Shown: positions 7,672 to 16,564 of the stretch, piece after piece
How positions within the stretch are numbered: position 1 is the first letter of the stretch
Layout: every line of letters starts with the position of its first letter
Assembly: GCF_024347655.1 (NCBI RefSeq)
Contig: NZ_AP025514.1
Coordinates: forward strand, 124,001-188,000
Length of the DNA: 64,000 nt
DNA from: Vibrio toranzoniae
Lineage (GTDB): Bacteria; Pseudomonadota; Gammaproteobacteria; Enterobacterales; Vibrionaceae
Direction: 5' to 3'
Notes under the pieces: model-generated
What the model was told of the DNA's origin: nothing
The model's input: the letters and a program-made list of their open reading frames with translations, nothing else
Database searches by the model: none
Translations under genes and position numbers: made by a program

Positions 7672-9750
7672 TTAAGCCTTAGAATACACATCACGCTCGC
7701 CCAGCCAACGGTTGATGATCGCTTTGGCATTCTCTGGGTAGCTATCATGAATATGACGCGCAATACGCTGCACTTCAGGAATCAGTCGCTGGTCACGAAC
7801 TAAGTCGGCAATCTTGAAGTCGGCTAAGCCTGTCTGTTTGGTACCAAGCAGTTCACCGGGGCCTCGAATCTCCAAGTCACGCTGCGCAATCACAAAACCA
7901 TCGTTACTTTCACGCAGCACACCTAAGCGCTTCTGAGCGGTTTTAGACAGTGGTGAGTGGTACAGCAATACACAGTGACTTGCGACCGAGCCACGGCCAA
8001 CACGGCCACGTAATTGGTGCAGTTGCGCTAGGCCAAGACGCTCTGGGTTCTCGATGATCATTAAGCTCGAATTCGGCACATCCACACCGACTTCAATCAC
8101 GGTTGTTGCAACTAACAGGTGCAGTTTGTTCTCTTTGAACTCCTGCATCACTGCTTGTTTCTCGGCAGGCTTCATTCGGCCGTGTACCAAGCCAATTTTT
8201 ACATCAGGCAGTTTGCGTTGCAGCTCTTCTGCAGTATCAGCCGCGGCTTGCGCTTCTAATACTTCCGACTCATCAATCAGCGTACACACCCAATAGGCCT
8301 GCTTGCCCTCATTGAGACACGCATTTCTCACTCGTTCGACAATATCATCCCGTTTGGTGTCAGGAATTGCCACGGTTTGAATGGGCGTTCGACCCGGTGG
8401 TAATTCATCAATAATCGAAGTTTCGAGATCGGCATACGCTGTCATGGCTAATGTTCTTGGAATGGGCGTTGCCGTCATCACTAATTGGTGAGGGTAGTAG
8501 CCTTGCTTAGCGCCTTTCTCACGCAGCTCTAATCGCTGGTGGACACCAAATCGGTGCTGTTCATCAATGATCACCAAGCCAAGGTTTTTGAACTCGACAT
8601 GCTCTTGGAATAGCGCATGAGTACCGACTACCATTTGTGCTTCGCCACTGGCAATACGCGCCAGCTCGGTTTCACGAGCCTTACCTTTGAGTTTGCCAGC
8701 CAGCCAGCCGATTTGAATGCCCATCGCTTCAAACCAGTTGGCGAAGTTGATCGCATGCTGCTCGGCTAACAGTTCAGTGGGGGCCATCAGCGCCACTTGT
8801 TGGTCATGTTCTAATGCTCGAACGGCTGCCAGTGCAGCGACTAAGGTTTTACCTGAGCCTACATCACCCTGCACTAAACGCATCATTGGGTGCGGCTTTT
8901 CAAGGTCAGCTTCGATCTCTTTGGTTACTCGTGCTTGAGCATTAGTTGGCGAAAACGGCAACTGAGCCAGTAGCTTATCTTTAAGCGTATTCACTTGAGG
9001 AAAAGGTATCGCTTTGTCTTGCTGCCCTTTGCTACGAACCGACAACATCGACAGGTTTTGAGCCAGTAACTCTTCCATAATCAGGCGCAGCTGCGCAGGG
9101 TGTTTACCTTCATCAAACAGCTCTAGGTCGATGCCCGGAGGTGGTCTGTGAATGGTGTGCAGTGCTTGGGCGAGGGTAATTTGGTGATCGTATAAACCTG
9201 AAGGCAAAAGTTCATTCACGGCGGCCTTGTCGATCAGCTCTAACGCTTGGTCAGTCAGGTTGCGCAGTGTGACTTGTCTCAGCCCTTCGGTGGTTGGGTA
9301 TACCGGAGTTAAGTTAGCTTCAACGTCAGGTTGCTGCCTTGGGGCAAAGAATTTGTAATCCGGGTGGACGATCTCCAGTCCCATATTGCCGCGCTTGATC
9401 TCGCCATAGGCATGCACTTGTTTGCCTTCGGCAAAGTTGTTCTTCATACTGGCGGTAAAGTTGAAAAAACGCAGAGTAATGGTGCCGTTACCATCACTGA
9501 TTTTTACCGCTAACATCTTACGTTTACCAAAAATGGTATCGACGTGCATCACCTTACCTTGCACTGCCGCCCAAAGGCCCGCGTGCAGTTTTACGATGGG
9601 ATAGATACGTGTTCTATCTTCATAGCGCAAAGGCAGGTGAAATAGCAGGTCTTGTACGTTGTTAAGCCCAACCTTTTCCAGTTTCTCTGCGACTTTAGCG
9701 CCGACTCCAGATAAAGAGTTGAGAGGGATAGCAGATAAAAGCTGTGACAT
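7672..9750 (-). CDS. recG: ATP-dependent DNA helicase RecG
   Basis: 692 residues from MSQLLSAIPLNSL; an upstream in-frame start adds four residues. The N-terminal wedge/OB domain (to about residue 260) binds branched DNA. The helicase core has Walker A GDVGSGKTLVAALAA, DEQH box IIDEQHRFGVHQR, MTATPIPRTL, and motif VI HQLRGRVGRG. It remodels stalled replication forks and Holliday junctions. It is last in the gmk-rpoZ-spoT-recG group, with no trmH between spoT and recG as in E. coli; a repeat-rich gap lies there instead. Confidence 0.96.
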   Translation of the reverse strand: MSQLLSAIPLNSLSGVGAKVAEKLEKVGLNNVQDLLFHLPLRYEDRTRIYPIVKLHAGLWAAVQGKVMHVDTIFGKRKMLAVKISDGNGTITLRFFNFTASMKNNFAEGKQVHAYGEIKRGNMGLEIVHPDYKFFAPRQQPDVEANLTPVYPTTEGLRQVTLRNLTDQALELIDKAAVNELLPSGLYDHQITLAQALHTIHRPPPGIDLELFDEGKHPAQLRLIMEELLAQNLSMLSVRSKGQQDKAIPFPQVNTLKDKLLAQLPFSPTNAQARVTKEIEADLEKPHPMMRLVQGDVGSGKTLVAALAAVRALEHDQQVALMAPTELLAEQHAINFANWFEAMGIQIGWLAGKLKGKARETELARIASGEAQMVVGTHALFQEHVEFKNLGLVIIDEQHRFGVHQRLELREKGAKQGYYPHQLVMTATPIPRTLAMTAYADLETSIIDELPPGRTPIQTVAIPDTKRDDIVERVRNACLNEGKQAYWVCTLIDESEVLEAQAAADTAEELQRKLPDVKIGLVHGRMKPAEKQAVMQEFKENKLHLLVATTVIEVGVDVPNSSLMIIENPERLGLAQLHQLRGRVGRGSVASHCVLLYHSPLSKTAQKRLGVLRESNDGFVIAQRDLEIRGPGELLGTKQTGLADFKIADLVRDQRLIPEVQRIARHIHDSYPENAKAIINRWLGERDVYSKA

Positions 9751-9825
9751 AACAAGGCTCATATACGTAAGAGAGATGATCTATTCAAGCATTTTACTGG
9801 ATTTTTGTACAGGATAAAGCTTAGA

Positions 9826-10047
9826 AGCAGATGAGGGATGAGAGTGAACGAGATTCGAAAAGATTAAGAGCAGATACGGGATGCGGGTAAACGAGATGCG
9901 AAAAGATTAGAGCATGTTCGGGATTAGAGTAAATGAGTACAAAAGAACAGGGCGGCACAAAAAATTAAAGCAGACTCGAAATACGAAAGGTTGAGTGGTG
10001 AAAAGCTTTTGCTCTTCGCATCTCGAGACTCGTATCTCTCATCTGCT
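9826..10047. repeat. Large imperfect inverted repeat between spoT and recG
   Basis: The left arm (9826-9862) begins AGCAGATGAGGGATGAGAG and the right arm (10011-10047), reversed, reads AGCAGATGAGAGATACGAG, with similarity through ACGAGATTCGAAAAG. Between them the same words recur (GAGCAGATACGGGATGCGG, ACGAGATGCGAAAAG). No coding frame is evident. Related words occur at 46209-46272 and near 47440-47515, so it belongs to a dispersed repeat family. The rest of the 9751-10066 gap shows nothing else. Confidence 0.65.
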
Positions 10048-10066
10048 TTATCTATCTGCTCTTGGA

Positions 10067-12193
10067 TCAGTTCTTGCGACGTCTTACCTTCAGCGCGTGT
10101 GGCATCACACGTAGCTTCTTCATAATACTTGCCAGATGAACACGATCTTTCGTGGTCAGCAAGATTGTCACAGTGTACAAGCGTCCATCACGTTCTTCCG
10201 TTGAAATCGCGTGAATGTTAGATCCTGTTTTTGAGACAACATTCGTTAACTCAGCCAGCGCACCTTGGTGGTTTTGTAGATCAACTTTAAGTTCAGCGAT
10301 GAACTCTTGATCATAACCATCAGACCATTCAACCGCCATGTATTTATCTGGTTCTTTCTGGTAACCACGAACGTTTGGACACGTTTCACGATGGACCACA
10401 AGACCACGACCTGGAGAGACATGGGCGATGATGTGATCATCTGGAATTGGGTGACAACATTTAGCGAATGTCAGCAGTAGACCTTCAGCACCACGGATAG
10501 GCAATTTCTTCCTAGGTGTGCCGCTGCTGTTTTCCATTTCAGTCAGTTCGTCCGCATCACCGAGTAGACGGCGAGCAATCACGATACTCATCAACTCACC
10601 GAGACCAATTGATGTCAGTAAGTCTTCAATGTTGGTCAGGCGAAGATCAGACAATACATGGTCAATATTCTCTTGGCCGATATCGGCAATAGAACGCTCG
10701 CCAAGGGCGTGATTAAGTAAACGACGACCTAGCGTAATCGACTCTTCGCGGCGCATTGTTTTTAGAACCTGACGGATCTTAGTACGCGCACGAGAAGTCA
10801 CCACGTAGTTGAGCCATGCTGCATTTGGACGAGCGCCCGGAGCACTGATGATCTCAATCGTTTGACCATTCTTCAGCGACTTGCTGAGTGGGTAAGGGTT
10901 CATGTCTACACGAGCCCCCACGCACATGTTGCCGACATCGGTATGGACCGCGTAAGCAAAATCGACCGCGGTTGCACCTGCAGGAAGTTCAACAATGCGA
11001 CCCTTCGGCGTGAACACGAAGATCTCATCTGGGAACAGATCAGATTTAACGTTTTCAATAAATTCGAATGAGTTACCTGCGCTTTGTTGAAGCTCAAGTA
11101 AGCTCTGCATCCAACGTTGTGCTTTAACCTGTGCGGTTGTCCCGTTGCTGCTGCGCGAGCCATTACCTTTGTAAGACCAATGTGCAGCGACACCTTTGTC
11201 TGCCATTTGATCCATATCTTCAGTACGGATTTGAACCTCAACGGGCACCCCATGAGGGCCGATCATTGATGTATGCAGAGATTGGTAGCCGTTGGCTTTT
11301 GGTACCGCAATGTAATCTTTCATGCGGCCAGGGCGTGGTTTGTATAGGCTGTGAGCCTGACCAAGTGCGCGATAACAAGTATCTGGGGTATCCACAACGA
11401 CACGAAAAGCGTAAATGTCCATAATGGTGTGGAAGCGCTGTTCTTTGGTTTTCATTTTGTTGTAGATAGAGAACAGGTTTTTTTCGCGACCAAGCACACG
11501 CGCTGGCAAACCGACTTCTTCAAGACGGCCTTCAATTTCGTTATGGATACGTTGGATCATTTCCTTACGGTTACCACGTGCAGCTTTCACTACGTTTTTA
11601 AGTACACGATAACGGTTAGGGTAGAGGGCTTCGAAGCCCAACTCTTCCAGTTCGGTCTTGATGTTATGAATACCAAGACGATGAGCTAGCGGAGAATAGA
11701 TTTCTAGGGTTTCACGGGCAATACGACGCTTTTTGTCAGGACGAAGAGCCCCAAGCGTGCGCATGTTGTGCGTGCGGTCAGCTAATTTGATCAAGATAAC
11801 GCGGATGTCTTGCACCATAGCGAGAACCATCTTGCGAAAGTTCTCAGCTTGCGCTTCTTTGCGATCACGAAATTTAAGCTTATCCAGCTTAGATACACCA
11901 TCAACCAGTTCAGCAACGGTAGTGCCGAATTGAGCTTCTAGCTCCTCTTTTGTAACTTCAGTATCTTCAATTACATCATGGAGTAGGGCGGCTTGCAGAG
12001 TTTCGATATCCAGACGCATTTCTGCCAGAATTCTTGAAACCGCTACAGGGTGGATAATGTATGGTTCACCCGTTGAACGGGTTTGCCCTTCATGGGCGTT
12101 TCTCGCTACCACATAAGATTGACGCAGAGCCTCAACTTGAGGCTCTGTTAGGTATTCTTGGGCAACGTCTTTGAGGCTATCGAATAGATACAA
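10067..12193 (-). CDS. spoT: Bifunctional (p)ppGpp synthetase/hydrolase SpoT
   Basis: 708 residues. The N-terminal HD hydrolase domain carries His72-Asp73 in LLHDVIEDT. A synthetase-like domain follows (YRVLKN..., REKNLFSIYNKM, DIYAFRVVVD, YKPRPGRMKDYIAVPKANGYQS), then a TGS domain (FVFTPKGRIVELPAGATAVDFAYA), a zinc-finger/CC region (CCHPIPDDHIIAHVSPGRGLVVHRETC) and a C-terminal ACT domain. It tunes the alarmone in response to starvation. Downstream of rpoZ with a 53-nt gap, as in other gamma-proteobacteria. Confidence 0.96.
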   Translation of the reverse strand: MYLFDSLKDVAQEYLTEPQVEALRQSYVVARNAHEGQTRSTGEPYIIHPVAVSRILAEMRLDIETLQAALLHDVIEDTEVTKEELEAQFGTTVAELVDGVSKLDKLKFRDRKEAQAENFRKMVLAMVQDIRVILIKLADRTHNMRTLGALRPDKKRRIARETLEIYSPLAHRLGIHNIKTELEELGFEALYPNRYRVLKNVVKAARGNRKEMIQRIHNEIEGRLEEVGLPARVLGREKNLFSIYNKMKTKEQRFHTIMDIYAFRVVVDTPDTCYRALGQAHSLYKPRPGRMKDYIAVPKANGYQSLHTSMIGPHGVPVEVQIRTEDMDQMADKGVAAHWSYKGNGSRSSNGTTAQVKAQRWMQSLLELQQSAGNSFEFIENVKSDLFPDEIFVFTPKGRIVELPAGATAVDFAYAVHTDVGNMCVGARVDMNPYPLSKSLKNGQTIEIISAPGARPNAAWLNYVVTSRARTKIRQVLKTMRREESITLGRRLLNHALGERSIADIGQENIDHVLSDLRLTNIEDLLTSIGLGELMSIVIARRLLGDADELTEMENSSGTPRKKLPIRGAEGLLLTFAKCCHPIPDDHIIAHVSPGRGLVVHRETCPNVRGYQKEPDKYMAVEWSDGYDQEFIAELKVDLQNHQGALAELTNVVSKTGSNIHAISTEERDGRLYTVTILLTTKDRVHLASIMKKLRVMPHALKVRRRKN

Positions 12194-12246
12194 ATTAAAG
12201 GCCCGGAAGGTTAATTAGTTCGAATGACGCTTTTAGCGGCTGTGAG

Positions 12247-12519
12247 CTAACGAGTGTGAGTGATGCTGCTTACTGCTGCAAGTTCAGCCGCTTCTTGCTC
12301 TTGTTGCTCTTGACGCTCACGAGCATCTAGTACGTCTTTAGTGATAAGGCTTTCTTCGATTTCGCGAAGGGCGATAACCGTTGGCTTATCGTTTTCTTCA
12401 GGCACTAGTGAATCTTTACCGCCAGTTTGCATTTGACGTGCGCGGCGAGCCGCAATAAGAACTAGGTCGAAACGGTTGCCAACTTTTTCAACAGCGTCTT
12501 GAACAGTTACGCGTGCCAT
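12247..12519 (-). CDS. rpoZ: RNA polymerase omega subunit
   Basis: 90 residues beginning [29 protein letters not shown], the conserved omega core that helps assemble beta-prime and, in enterics, forms part of a ppGpp site. The C-terminus is rich in Glu/Gln. A GAGGACTCC ribosome site precedes the start. It lies between gmk and spoT. Confidence 0.97.
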   Translation of the reverse strand: MARVTVQDAVEKVGNRFDLVLIAARRARQMQTGGKDSLVPEENDKPTVIALREIEESLITKDVLDARERQEQQEQEAAELAAVSSITHTR

Positions 12520-12635
12520 GAGGACTCCAAATAGTAATTAACTAATAAATTTTTAATGACGAGAAAGTATACAAGTTTAACTAGATACTTACTAGCTTAC
12601 CGTATACTTATCTCAGTGGAAAATCCAGTTAGAGA

Positions 12636-13259
12636 TTATTCCGCCAGTAGTGCTGTAAGCATGCCGCTGTATTTTGCTGCTTGCTTATCTTGTTTTAAAC
12701 GTTCCGCACGAATGATAGCTCTGAAGTCCATTAGGGCTGCATCAAAGTCATCATTCACGATCACATAATCGTATTCTGCATAGTGAGAAATCTCTGATTT
12801 TGCTTCGCTCATGCGTTTCGCAATAACGTCGTTGCTGTCTTGACCGCGAACATTCAAACGACGCTCAAGTTCACCATTTGATGGTGGAAGAATGAAAACA
12901 CTCTTCGCTTGAGGCATTTGTTTACGGATCTGACGAGCGCCTTGCCAGTCGATATCTAAAAATACATCGATACCGCGGTCTAGGTTTTCTTCAATCCAAA
13001 CGCGTGAAGTACCGTAGTAGTTGCCGAATACTTCAGCGTACTCTAGGAACTCACCTTTATTAATAAGGTCTTCAAAATGATGTTTTTCTACAAAGTGGTA
13101 GTGAACACCATTTTCCTCACCAGGGCGCATACCGCGAGTGGTGTGTGAAACAGATACCTTCATTGCGTAGGTTGGATTGGTTTCTAGCATTGCTGAGATC
13201 AAGCTCGACTTACCTGCGCCACTAGGTGCAGATACGATGTAAAGAGTACCTTTGCCCAT
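12636..13259 (-). CDS. gmk: Guanylate kinase
   Basis: 207 residues with P-loop [15 protein letters not shown] at residues 9-23, GMP-binding [19 protein letters not shown], and [15 protein letters not shown]. It phosphorylates GMP to GDP in the cytoplasm. First gene of the gmk-rpoZ-spoT group, read leftwards; its promoter lies in the 482-bp gap shared with the purine permease. Confidence 0.97.
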   Translation of the reverse strand: MGKGTLYIVSAPSGAGKSSLISAMLETNPTYAMKVSVSHTTRGMRPGEENGVHYHFVEKHHFEDLINKGEFLEYAEVFGNYYGTSRVWIEENLDRGIDVFLDIDWQGARQIRKQMPQAKSVFILPPSNGELERRLNVRGQDSNDVIAKRMSEAKSEISHYAEYDYVIVNDDFDAALMDFRAIIRAERLKQDKQAAKYSGMLTALLAE

Positions 13260-13556
13260 CTGTATATTTCCACTGTTGGTTGGATTAAGTGCAGGCGATA
13301 AACCGACACTATAAAAGATAGCACTGACCTTAATTGTTGTACCGATGGTTGCATCTATAAAGGAATAGCGAGTGAAACCAATAGAGGCAACTGGTGAAAA
13401 TTAGGTCAGAAAAATGGAGGCGAAGAGTAGCATATTTAGATGATTGAGAACAACTGGCTTGATCGTTATTTATTAGTGAATGATCCTTTGACTGAGTTTG
13501 GTATAAATGTAATGACCCTCGACGCTCATTTTTTTATGTGATCTAGGCAAAAAATG

Positions 13557-13584
13557 TTGATGTTTTAATCTCAATCCTTACAAT
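13557..13584 (+). promoter_or_regulatory. Putative sigma-70 promoter of the purine permease
   Basis: -35 TTGATG (13557-13562), a 16-bp spacer and -10 TACAAT (13579-13584). Transcription would start near 13590, inside the candidate PurR box and just before the riboswitch. The rest of the 13260-13556 gap holds only leader sequence and presumably gmk promoter sequence. Confidence 0.55.
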
Positions 13585-13586
13585 CC

Positions 13587-13602
13587 GCGCAAACGATTAA
13601 AT
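13587..13602 (+). promoter_or_regulatory. Candidate PurR operator
   Basis: GCGCAAACGATTAAAT matches most positions of the PurR consensus ANGCAANCGNTTNCNT, with mismatches at the first A and the late C. It overlaps the predicted transcription start, a usual position for repression. Confidence 0.45.
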
Positions 13603-13667
13603 GCTGTATATGTTTGATGAAATGGGTCGAATGTTTCTACTACCAAGCCTATCTTGGTGACTACAGT
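13603..13667 (+). ncRNA. Purine riboswitch, guanine class
   Basis: All purine-riboswitch parts are present. P1 is CTGTA/TACAG (13604-13608 with 13662-13666). P2 is TTTGAT/GTCGAA with the 7-nt loop GAAATGG. J2/3 contains the conserved GTTTCTAC. P3 is TACCAA/TTGGTG with the 7-nt loop GCCTATC. GG in the first loop and CC in the second can form the kissing pairs. The specificity base before the 3' P1 strand is C (13661, in GACTAC), as in guanine/hypoxanthine binders; adenine binders have T. No strong terminator follows, so control may be at translation. Confidence 0.85.
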
Positions 13668-13741
13668 TTTTAGTGTAGAGACCTCTCTATTCTCACAGCA
13701 TTTGAATCACCAAATTCTTAATTTATTGCAAAGGTTTTGTT

Positions 13742-15112
13742 GTGAGTACCGATTCCACCCTGAAAGCCCAGAATACCTCTGGCTCGCTTGATTCGATGTT
13801 TAAAATCACTGAAAGAAAAACCACGATTGGCACTGAACTGTACGCGGGTTTTATTACTTTCTTGGCGATGAGTTACATTCTTGCGGTTAACCCGGCCATT
13901 TTGGGGGGGATCCCAGGTATGGACAAAGGGGCGGTATTTACTGCAACGGCATTGGCTGCGGCTATCGCAACGCTCATCATGGGCATTTGGGGCAACTACC
14001 CAGTCATGCTTGCACCGGGTATGAGCATGAACGGCTTCTTCAAAGGTTTGCTATTAAGTGGTTCAGTTGCAGTGCTTTGGAATGAGGCGCTGTTCGGCAT
14101 TTTCCTGTCAGGTATCTTGTACCTCGCGTTTTCGTTAACCAATATTCGTAAGTCGATGATTGAGTCGATTCCTGAAGACTTGAAGTTGGCGATTACTGTG
14201 TCTCTCGGCTTATTCATTGCTTTTTTAGGCCTTAAGAATGCAGGTATCATCGTTTCTAACCCGTTCGTACTGGTTGGTTTAGGCGACATTTCCGATCCAA
14301 AAGTGGTCATCGCTTACGTGAGCATCTTCATCGCACTAGGCTGTATGGTTCGTGACATCAAGCTAGCGACGTTCATTTCGTTCGTTTCTGCTATCGTATT
14401 GACCATTCTTGCTGACTTCTTCATGGGAACTTCAAACGCACCCATTCCAGATCAGTTTGTTGCTATGCCACCAAGCATGGCCGGCAGCTTCGGGGCTATT
14501 TTTGATTTCTCTGCTTTCACGCCTGAGAAAATGTTCGATCTAATGTTCATCGTCCTTATCTTCCTGATTGTCGATTTCTTTGATGGCCTGAGCACGATTG
14601 TGGGCGTTGGTCGTGATGCGGGTATCATCGATAAAGATGGCAAGGTGCCAAACGCGAAGTCAGCGTTGGTTGCTGATGCGGGCGGTACGGTGATTGGTTC
14701 TATTCTTGGTACGACATCAATTACCGCTTTCTCTGAGTCTGGCATTGCTTCTTCTCAAGGTGCAAAAACGGGGTTAGCGGCAGTGATGGTGGCTAGTCTG
14801 TTCTTAATCTCGCTCTTCCTATACCCAATCTTCTCTATCTTCTCGGCAGCAATGGTTGCGCCAGCGATGGTCGTGGTCGGTATCTATATGGTGGGCCGTC
14901 TTGGTCAGATTAATTGGGAAAAGAAAGAGTCACGTATTGCAGCCTTCTTCACCATCATGTTCACCGTACTAAGCTTCTCACCTGCGAACGGTATGGCGAT
15001 GGGCTTCATCAGCTACGCATTCACTATGGTTGTCGCGGGTAAGCGCAAAGAAGTACACCCGCTTATCTACGGACTGTGTGTGGTGTTCTTAACTTACCTG
15101 ATTCTGCTATAA
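13742..15112 (+). CDS. NCS2/AzgA-type purine (guanine/hypoxanthine/adenine) permease
   Basis: 456 residues from GTG 13742 with AAAGG upstream. Many hydrophobic helices; family motifs include YAGFITFLAMSYILAVNP, GMSMNGFFKG near helix 3, VDFFDGLSTIVGVGRDAG and GTTSITAFSESG. The family imports purine bases with protons at the inner membrane. An upstream guanine-type riboswitch and PurR box support guanine/hypoxanthine transport more than adenine. Confidence 0.9.
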   Translation: MSTDSTLKAQNTSGSLDSMFKITERKTTIGTELYAGFITFLAMSYILAVNPAILGGIPGMDKGAVFTATALAAAIATLIMGIWGNYPVMLAPGMSMNGFFKGLLLSGSVAVLWNEALFGIFLSGILYLAFSLTNIRKSMIESIPEDLKLAITVSLGLFIAFLGLKNAGIIVSNPFVLVGLGDISDPKVVIAYVSIFIALGCMVRDIKLATFISFVSAIVLTILADFFMGTSNAPIPDQFVAMPPSMAGSFGAIFDFSAFTPEKMFDLMFIVLIFLIVDFFDGLSTIVGVGRDAGIIDKDGKVPNAKSALVADAGGTVIGSILGTTSITAFSESGIASSQGAKTGLAAVMVASLFLISLFLYPIFSIFSAAMVAPAMVVVGIYMVGRLGQINWEKKESRIAAFFTIMFTVLSFSPANGMAMGFISYAFTMVVAGKRKEVHPLIYGLCVVFLTYLILL

Positions 15113-15165
15113 GCTTAATGCGAAGTAACGCTTGTTAAGCAACAGTCGTTAAGTAAAAAACCAAT

Positions 15166-15199
15166 AGATGGCTCTGCAGTGAATGTGGGGCCATTTTTG
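15166..15199 (+). terminator. Terminator after the purine permease
   Basis: Stem ATGGCTC (15168-15174) with GGGCCAT (15188-15194, one G-T pair), followed by TTTTT. Confidence 0.7.
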
Positions 15200-15282
15200 T
15201 ATTCGTCATCTCTTAGAATGCGCGACTTATATTGATGCATGCTATTGTAGAGGTTGGATTAATTATTTTTTGAAGAGTGACT

Positions 15283-15708
15283 ATGTCTTTTCATTTACCT
15301 GAATCTTTTAGTAAACCGTTTTTAAAAGTGTTCCACATTATGGAAGCGGTATTGCTGGTGGCGATCACACTGGCGACCTTGTTTGCGATGGTCGAAGAGT
15401 TCATGCACGTTTTTTCTGAACGCCGAGTGCAACTGACCGATATTCTTCTGATGTTTATTTACTTGGAAGTGTTGGCGATGGTTCAGCAGTTTGTGATGAA
15501 CGGTAAGATCCCAGTCCGATACCCAATCTACATTGCGATGATGGCGATTGCTCGTTACATCACCTTAGGTATGAAGGAGCTCGATGCAGTATTGATCGTT
15601 TGGTTGTCTTTAGCGGCATTTACCCTGGCAGCTGCCACATTACTGATTCGAGTCGGACATCACTATTGGCCCTATGTCGACCTTCGAACTAAGCAACCGG
15701 ATGAGTAA
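15283..15708 (+). CDS. psiE: PsiE-family membrane protein
   Basis: 141 residues from ATG 15283 (MSFHLPESF). Four hydrophobic segments cover most of the length; PsiE features include MEAVLLVAITLATLFAMVEE, the central YLEVLAMVQQFVMNGKIPVRYPIYIAMMAIARY and a His-rich tail HHYWPYVD. PsiE is a small inner-membrane protein named for phosphate-starvation induction in E. coli; its biochemical role is unknown. I saw no clear Pho box upstream. Confidence 0.85.
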   Translation: MSFHLPESFSKPFLKVFHIMEAVLLVAITLATLFAMVEEFMHVFSERRVQLTDILLMFIYLEVLAMVQQFVMNGKIPVRYPIYIAMMAIARYITLGMKELDAVLIVWLSLAAFTLAAATLLIRVGHHYWPYVDLRTKQPDE

Positions 15709-15743
15709 ATGTTAGTTTTCTTTCGACTCAGCGCGTAGCACAA

Positions 15744-15765
15744 GAGCCCCAGTTCGCTGGGGCTC
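15744..15765 (+). terminator. TTCG-capped hairpin after psiE
   Basis: Perfect 9-bp stem GAGCCCCAG/CTGGGGCTC with a TTCG tetraloop. There is no T-run after it, so it may protect the 3' end or act with Rho rather than terminate alone. Confidence 0.55.
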
Positions 15766-16019
15766 ATAGATGCGAATTGAACGAAAAATAAATTTTATTG
15801 AAATAACGCTTTACAACTCAGCTCAGATAACTAATAATCACCTCGCTCTGTTTTCAGAGTTATTAAATGAAACATCCAGTTGTAAAGAAAAACCCTCAGT
15901 ATTGCTTCGTTGTTATCCTCAGTGTTTCCCTTAGCTTCATAGATACATTAAATAATTCAAGCTTTCAGCGCATCGCACTTTTGGCGATTAATTTTTTATT
16001 TTTATATAAGGGACACAAC

Positions 16020-16232
16020 ATGTCTAACAAAACAAACGGCGTAGTAAAATGGTTTAACGAAGAGAAAGGTTTCGGTTTCCTAACTCAAGACAACGGCGGC
16101 GCTGACGTATTCGTTCACTTCCGTGCTATCGCTTCTGAAGGTTTCAAGACTCTTAAAGAAGGCCAACAAGTGTCTTTCGAAGTAGAGCAAGGCCAAAAAG
16201 GTCTTCAAGCTGCAAACGTTGTAGCTGTATAA
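16020..16232 (+). CDS. CspA-family cold-shock protein
   Basis: 70 residues from ATG 16020 ([20 protein letters not shown]), with AAGGGA at good spacing. It has both RNA-binding motifs, KGFGFL and VFVHF, of the single-OB-fold cold-shock domain. Csp proteins melt RNA structure and act as chaperones or antiterminators. The AT-rich stretch before it (from about 15780) is probably a long 5' untranslated leader, usual for cold-shock genes; the open frame runs back to 15867 but that part is not conserved-looking. The 15709-16019 gap otherwise holds the psiE hairpin. Confidence 0.95.
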   Translation: MSNKTNGVVKWFNEEKGFGFLTQDNGGADVFVHFRAIASEGFKTLKEGQQVSFEVEQGQKGLQAANVVAV

Positions 16233-16242
16233 GATTTAAGTC

Positions 16243-16268
16243 GACGCAGGTTGTATACAACCTGCGTC
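16243..16268 (+). terminator. Hairpin after the cold-shock gene
   Basis: Perfect 11-bp stem GACGCAGGTTG/CAACCTGCGTC with a TATA loop, 10 nt past the stop codon. Only a weak T-run follows, then a G-poor tract. Confidence 0.65.
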
Positions 16269-16269
16269 A

Positions 16270-16450
16270 CTTTCCCGCTTTACCTTCTGCTTTAATTTCT
16301 ATCTCCTGCTTCAAGCTTTCATCTCCCTCTGAAATATCTTTAATACCCTTTTACTCTCGTTACCCCCATTACTTCTTTACACCCTTATCGTAATCCACAA
16401 TCTATACTTCGTTCTAAGCTAATTTCCCGGCTCAATTCTGACCTTCGATT
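16270..16450 (+). other. G-poor, C/T-rich tract; candidate Rho-loading region
   Basis: About 180 nt with roughly a dozen G residues and abundant C and T on the plus strand, directly after the cold-shock hairpin. C-over-G regions like this load Rho. No open reading frame of note was seen in the 16233-16564 gap. Confidence 0.35.
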
Positions 16451-16479
16451 TTTTTGCTGTGTATTATGGTATTGATAAA

Positions 16480-16505
16480 AAAAGCCCCTAAATTTAGGAG
16501 CTTAT
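16480..16505 (-). terminator. Terminator downstream of yicC
   Basis: Stem around AAGC..CTAAA / TTTAG..GCTT; on the minus strand a run of seven T residues follows. It is 60 nt past the yicC stop. Confidence 0.7.
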
Positions 16506-16564
16506 CTTTAAGTTAATCAACACTGATTCAGCTAATGGTTATTCAGCGTGTTACTGACAAACTG

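Noticed and set aside
13603..13667. Adenine riboswitch as in the Vibrio add gene
   Set aside because: The specificity base is C (GACTAC), not T as in adenine aptamers.
15201..15282. Pho box upstream of psiE
   Set aside because: No CTGTCAT-type direct repeats at 11-bp spacing were found.
15867..16019. Extended cold-shock protein with 51 extra N-terminal residues
   Set aside because: The cold-shock domain starts at ATG 16020 with a clear ribosome site; the upstream part is AT-rich leader sequence.
16270..16450. A hidden gene in the csp-yicC gap
   Set aside because: Only short overlapping frames without ribosome sites; strand composition is better explained as untranslated sequence.
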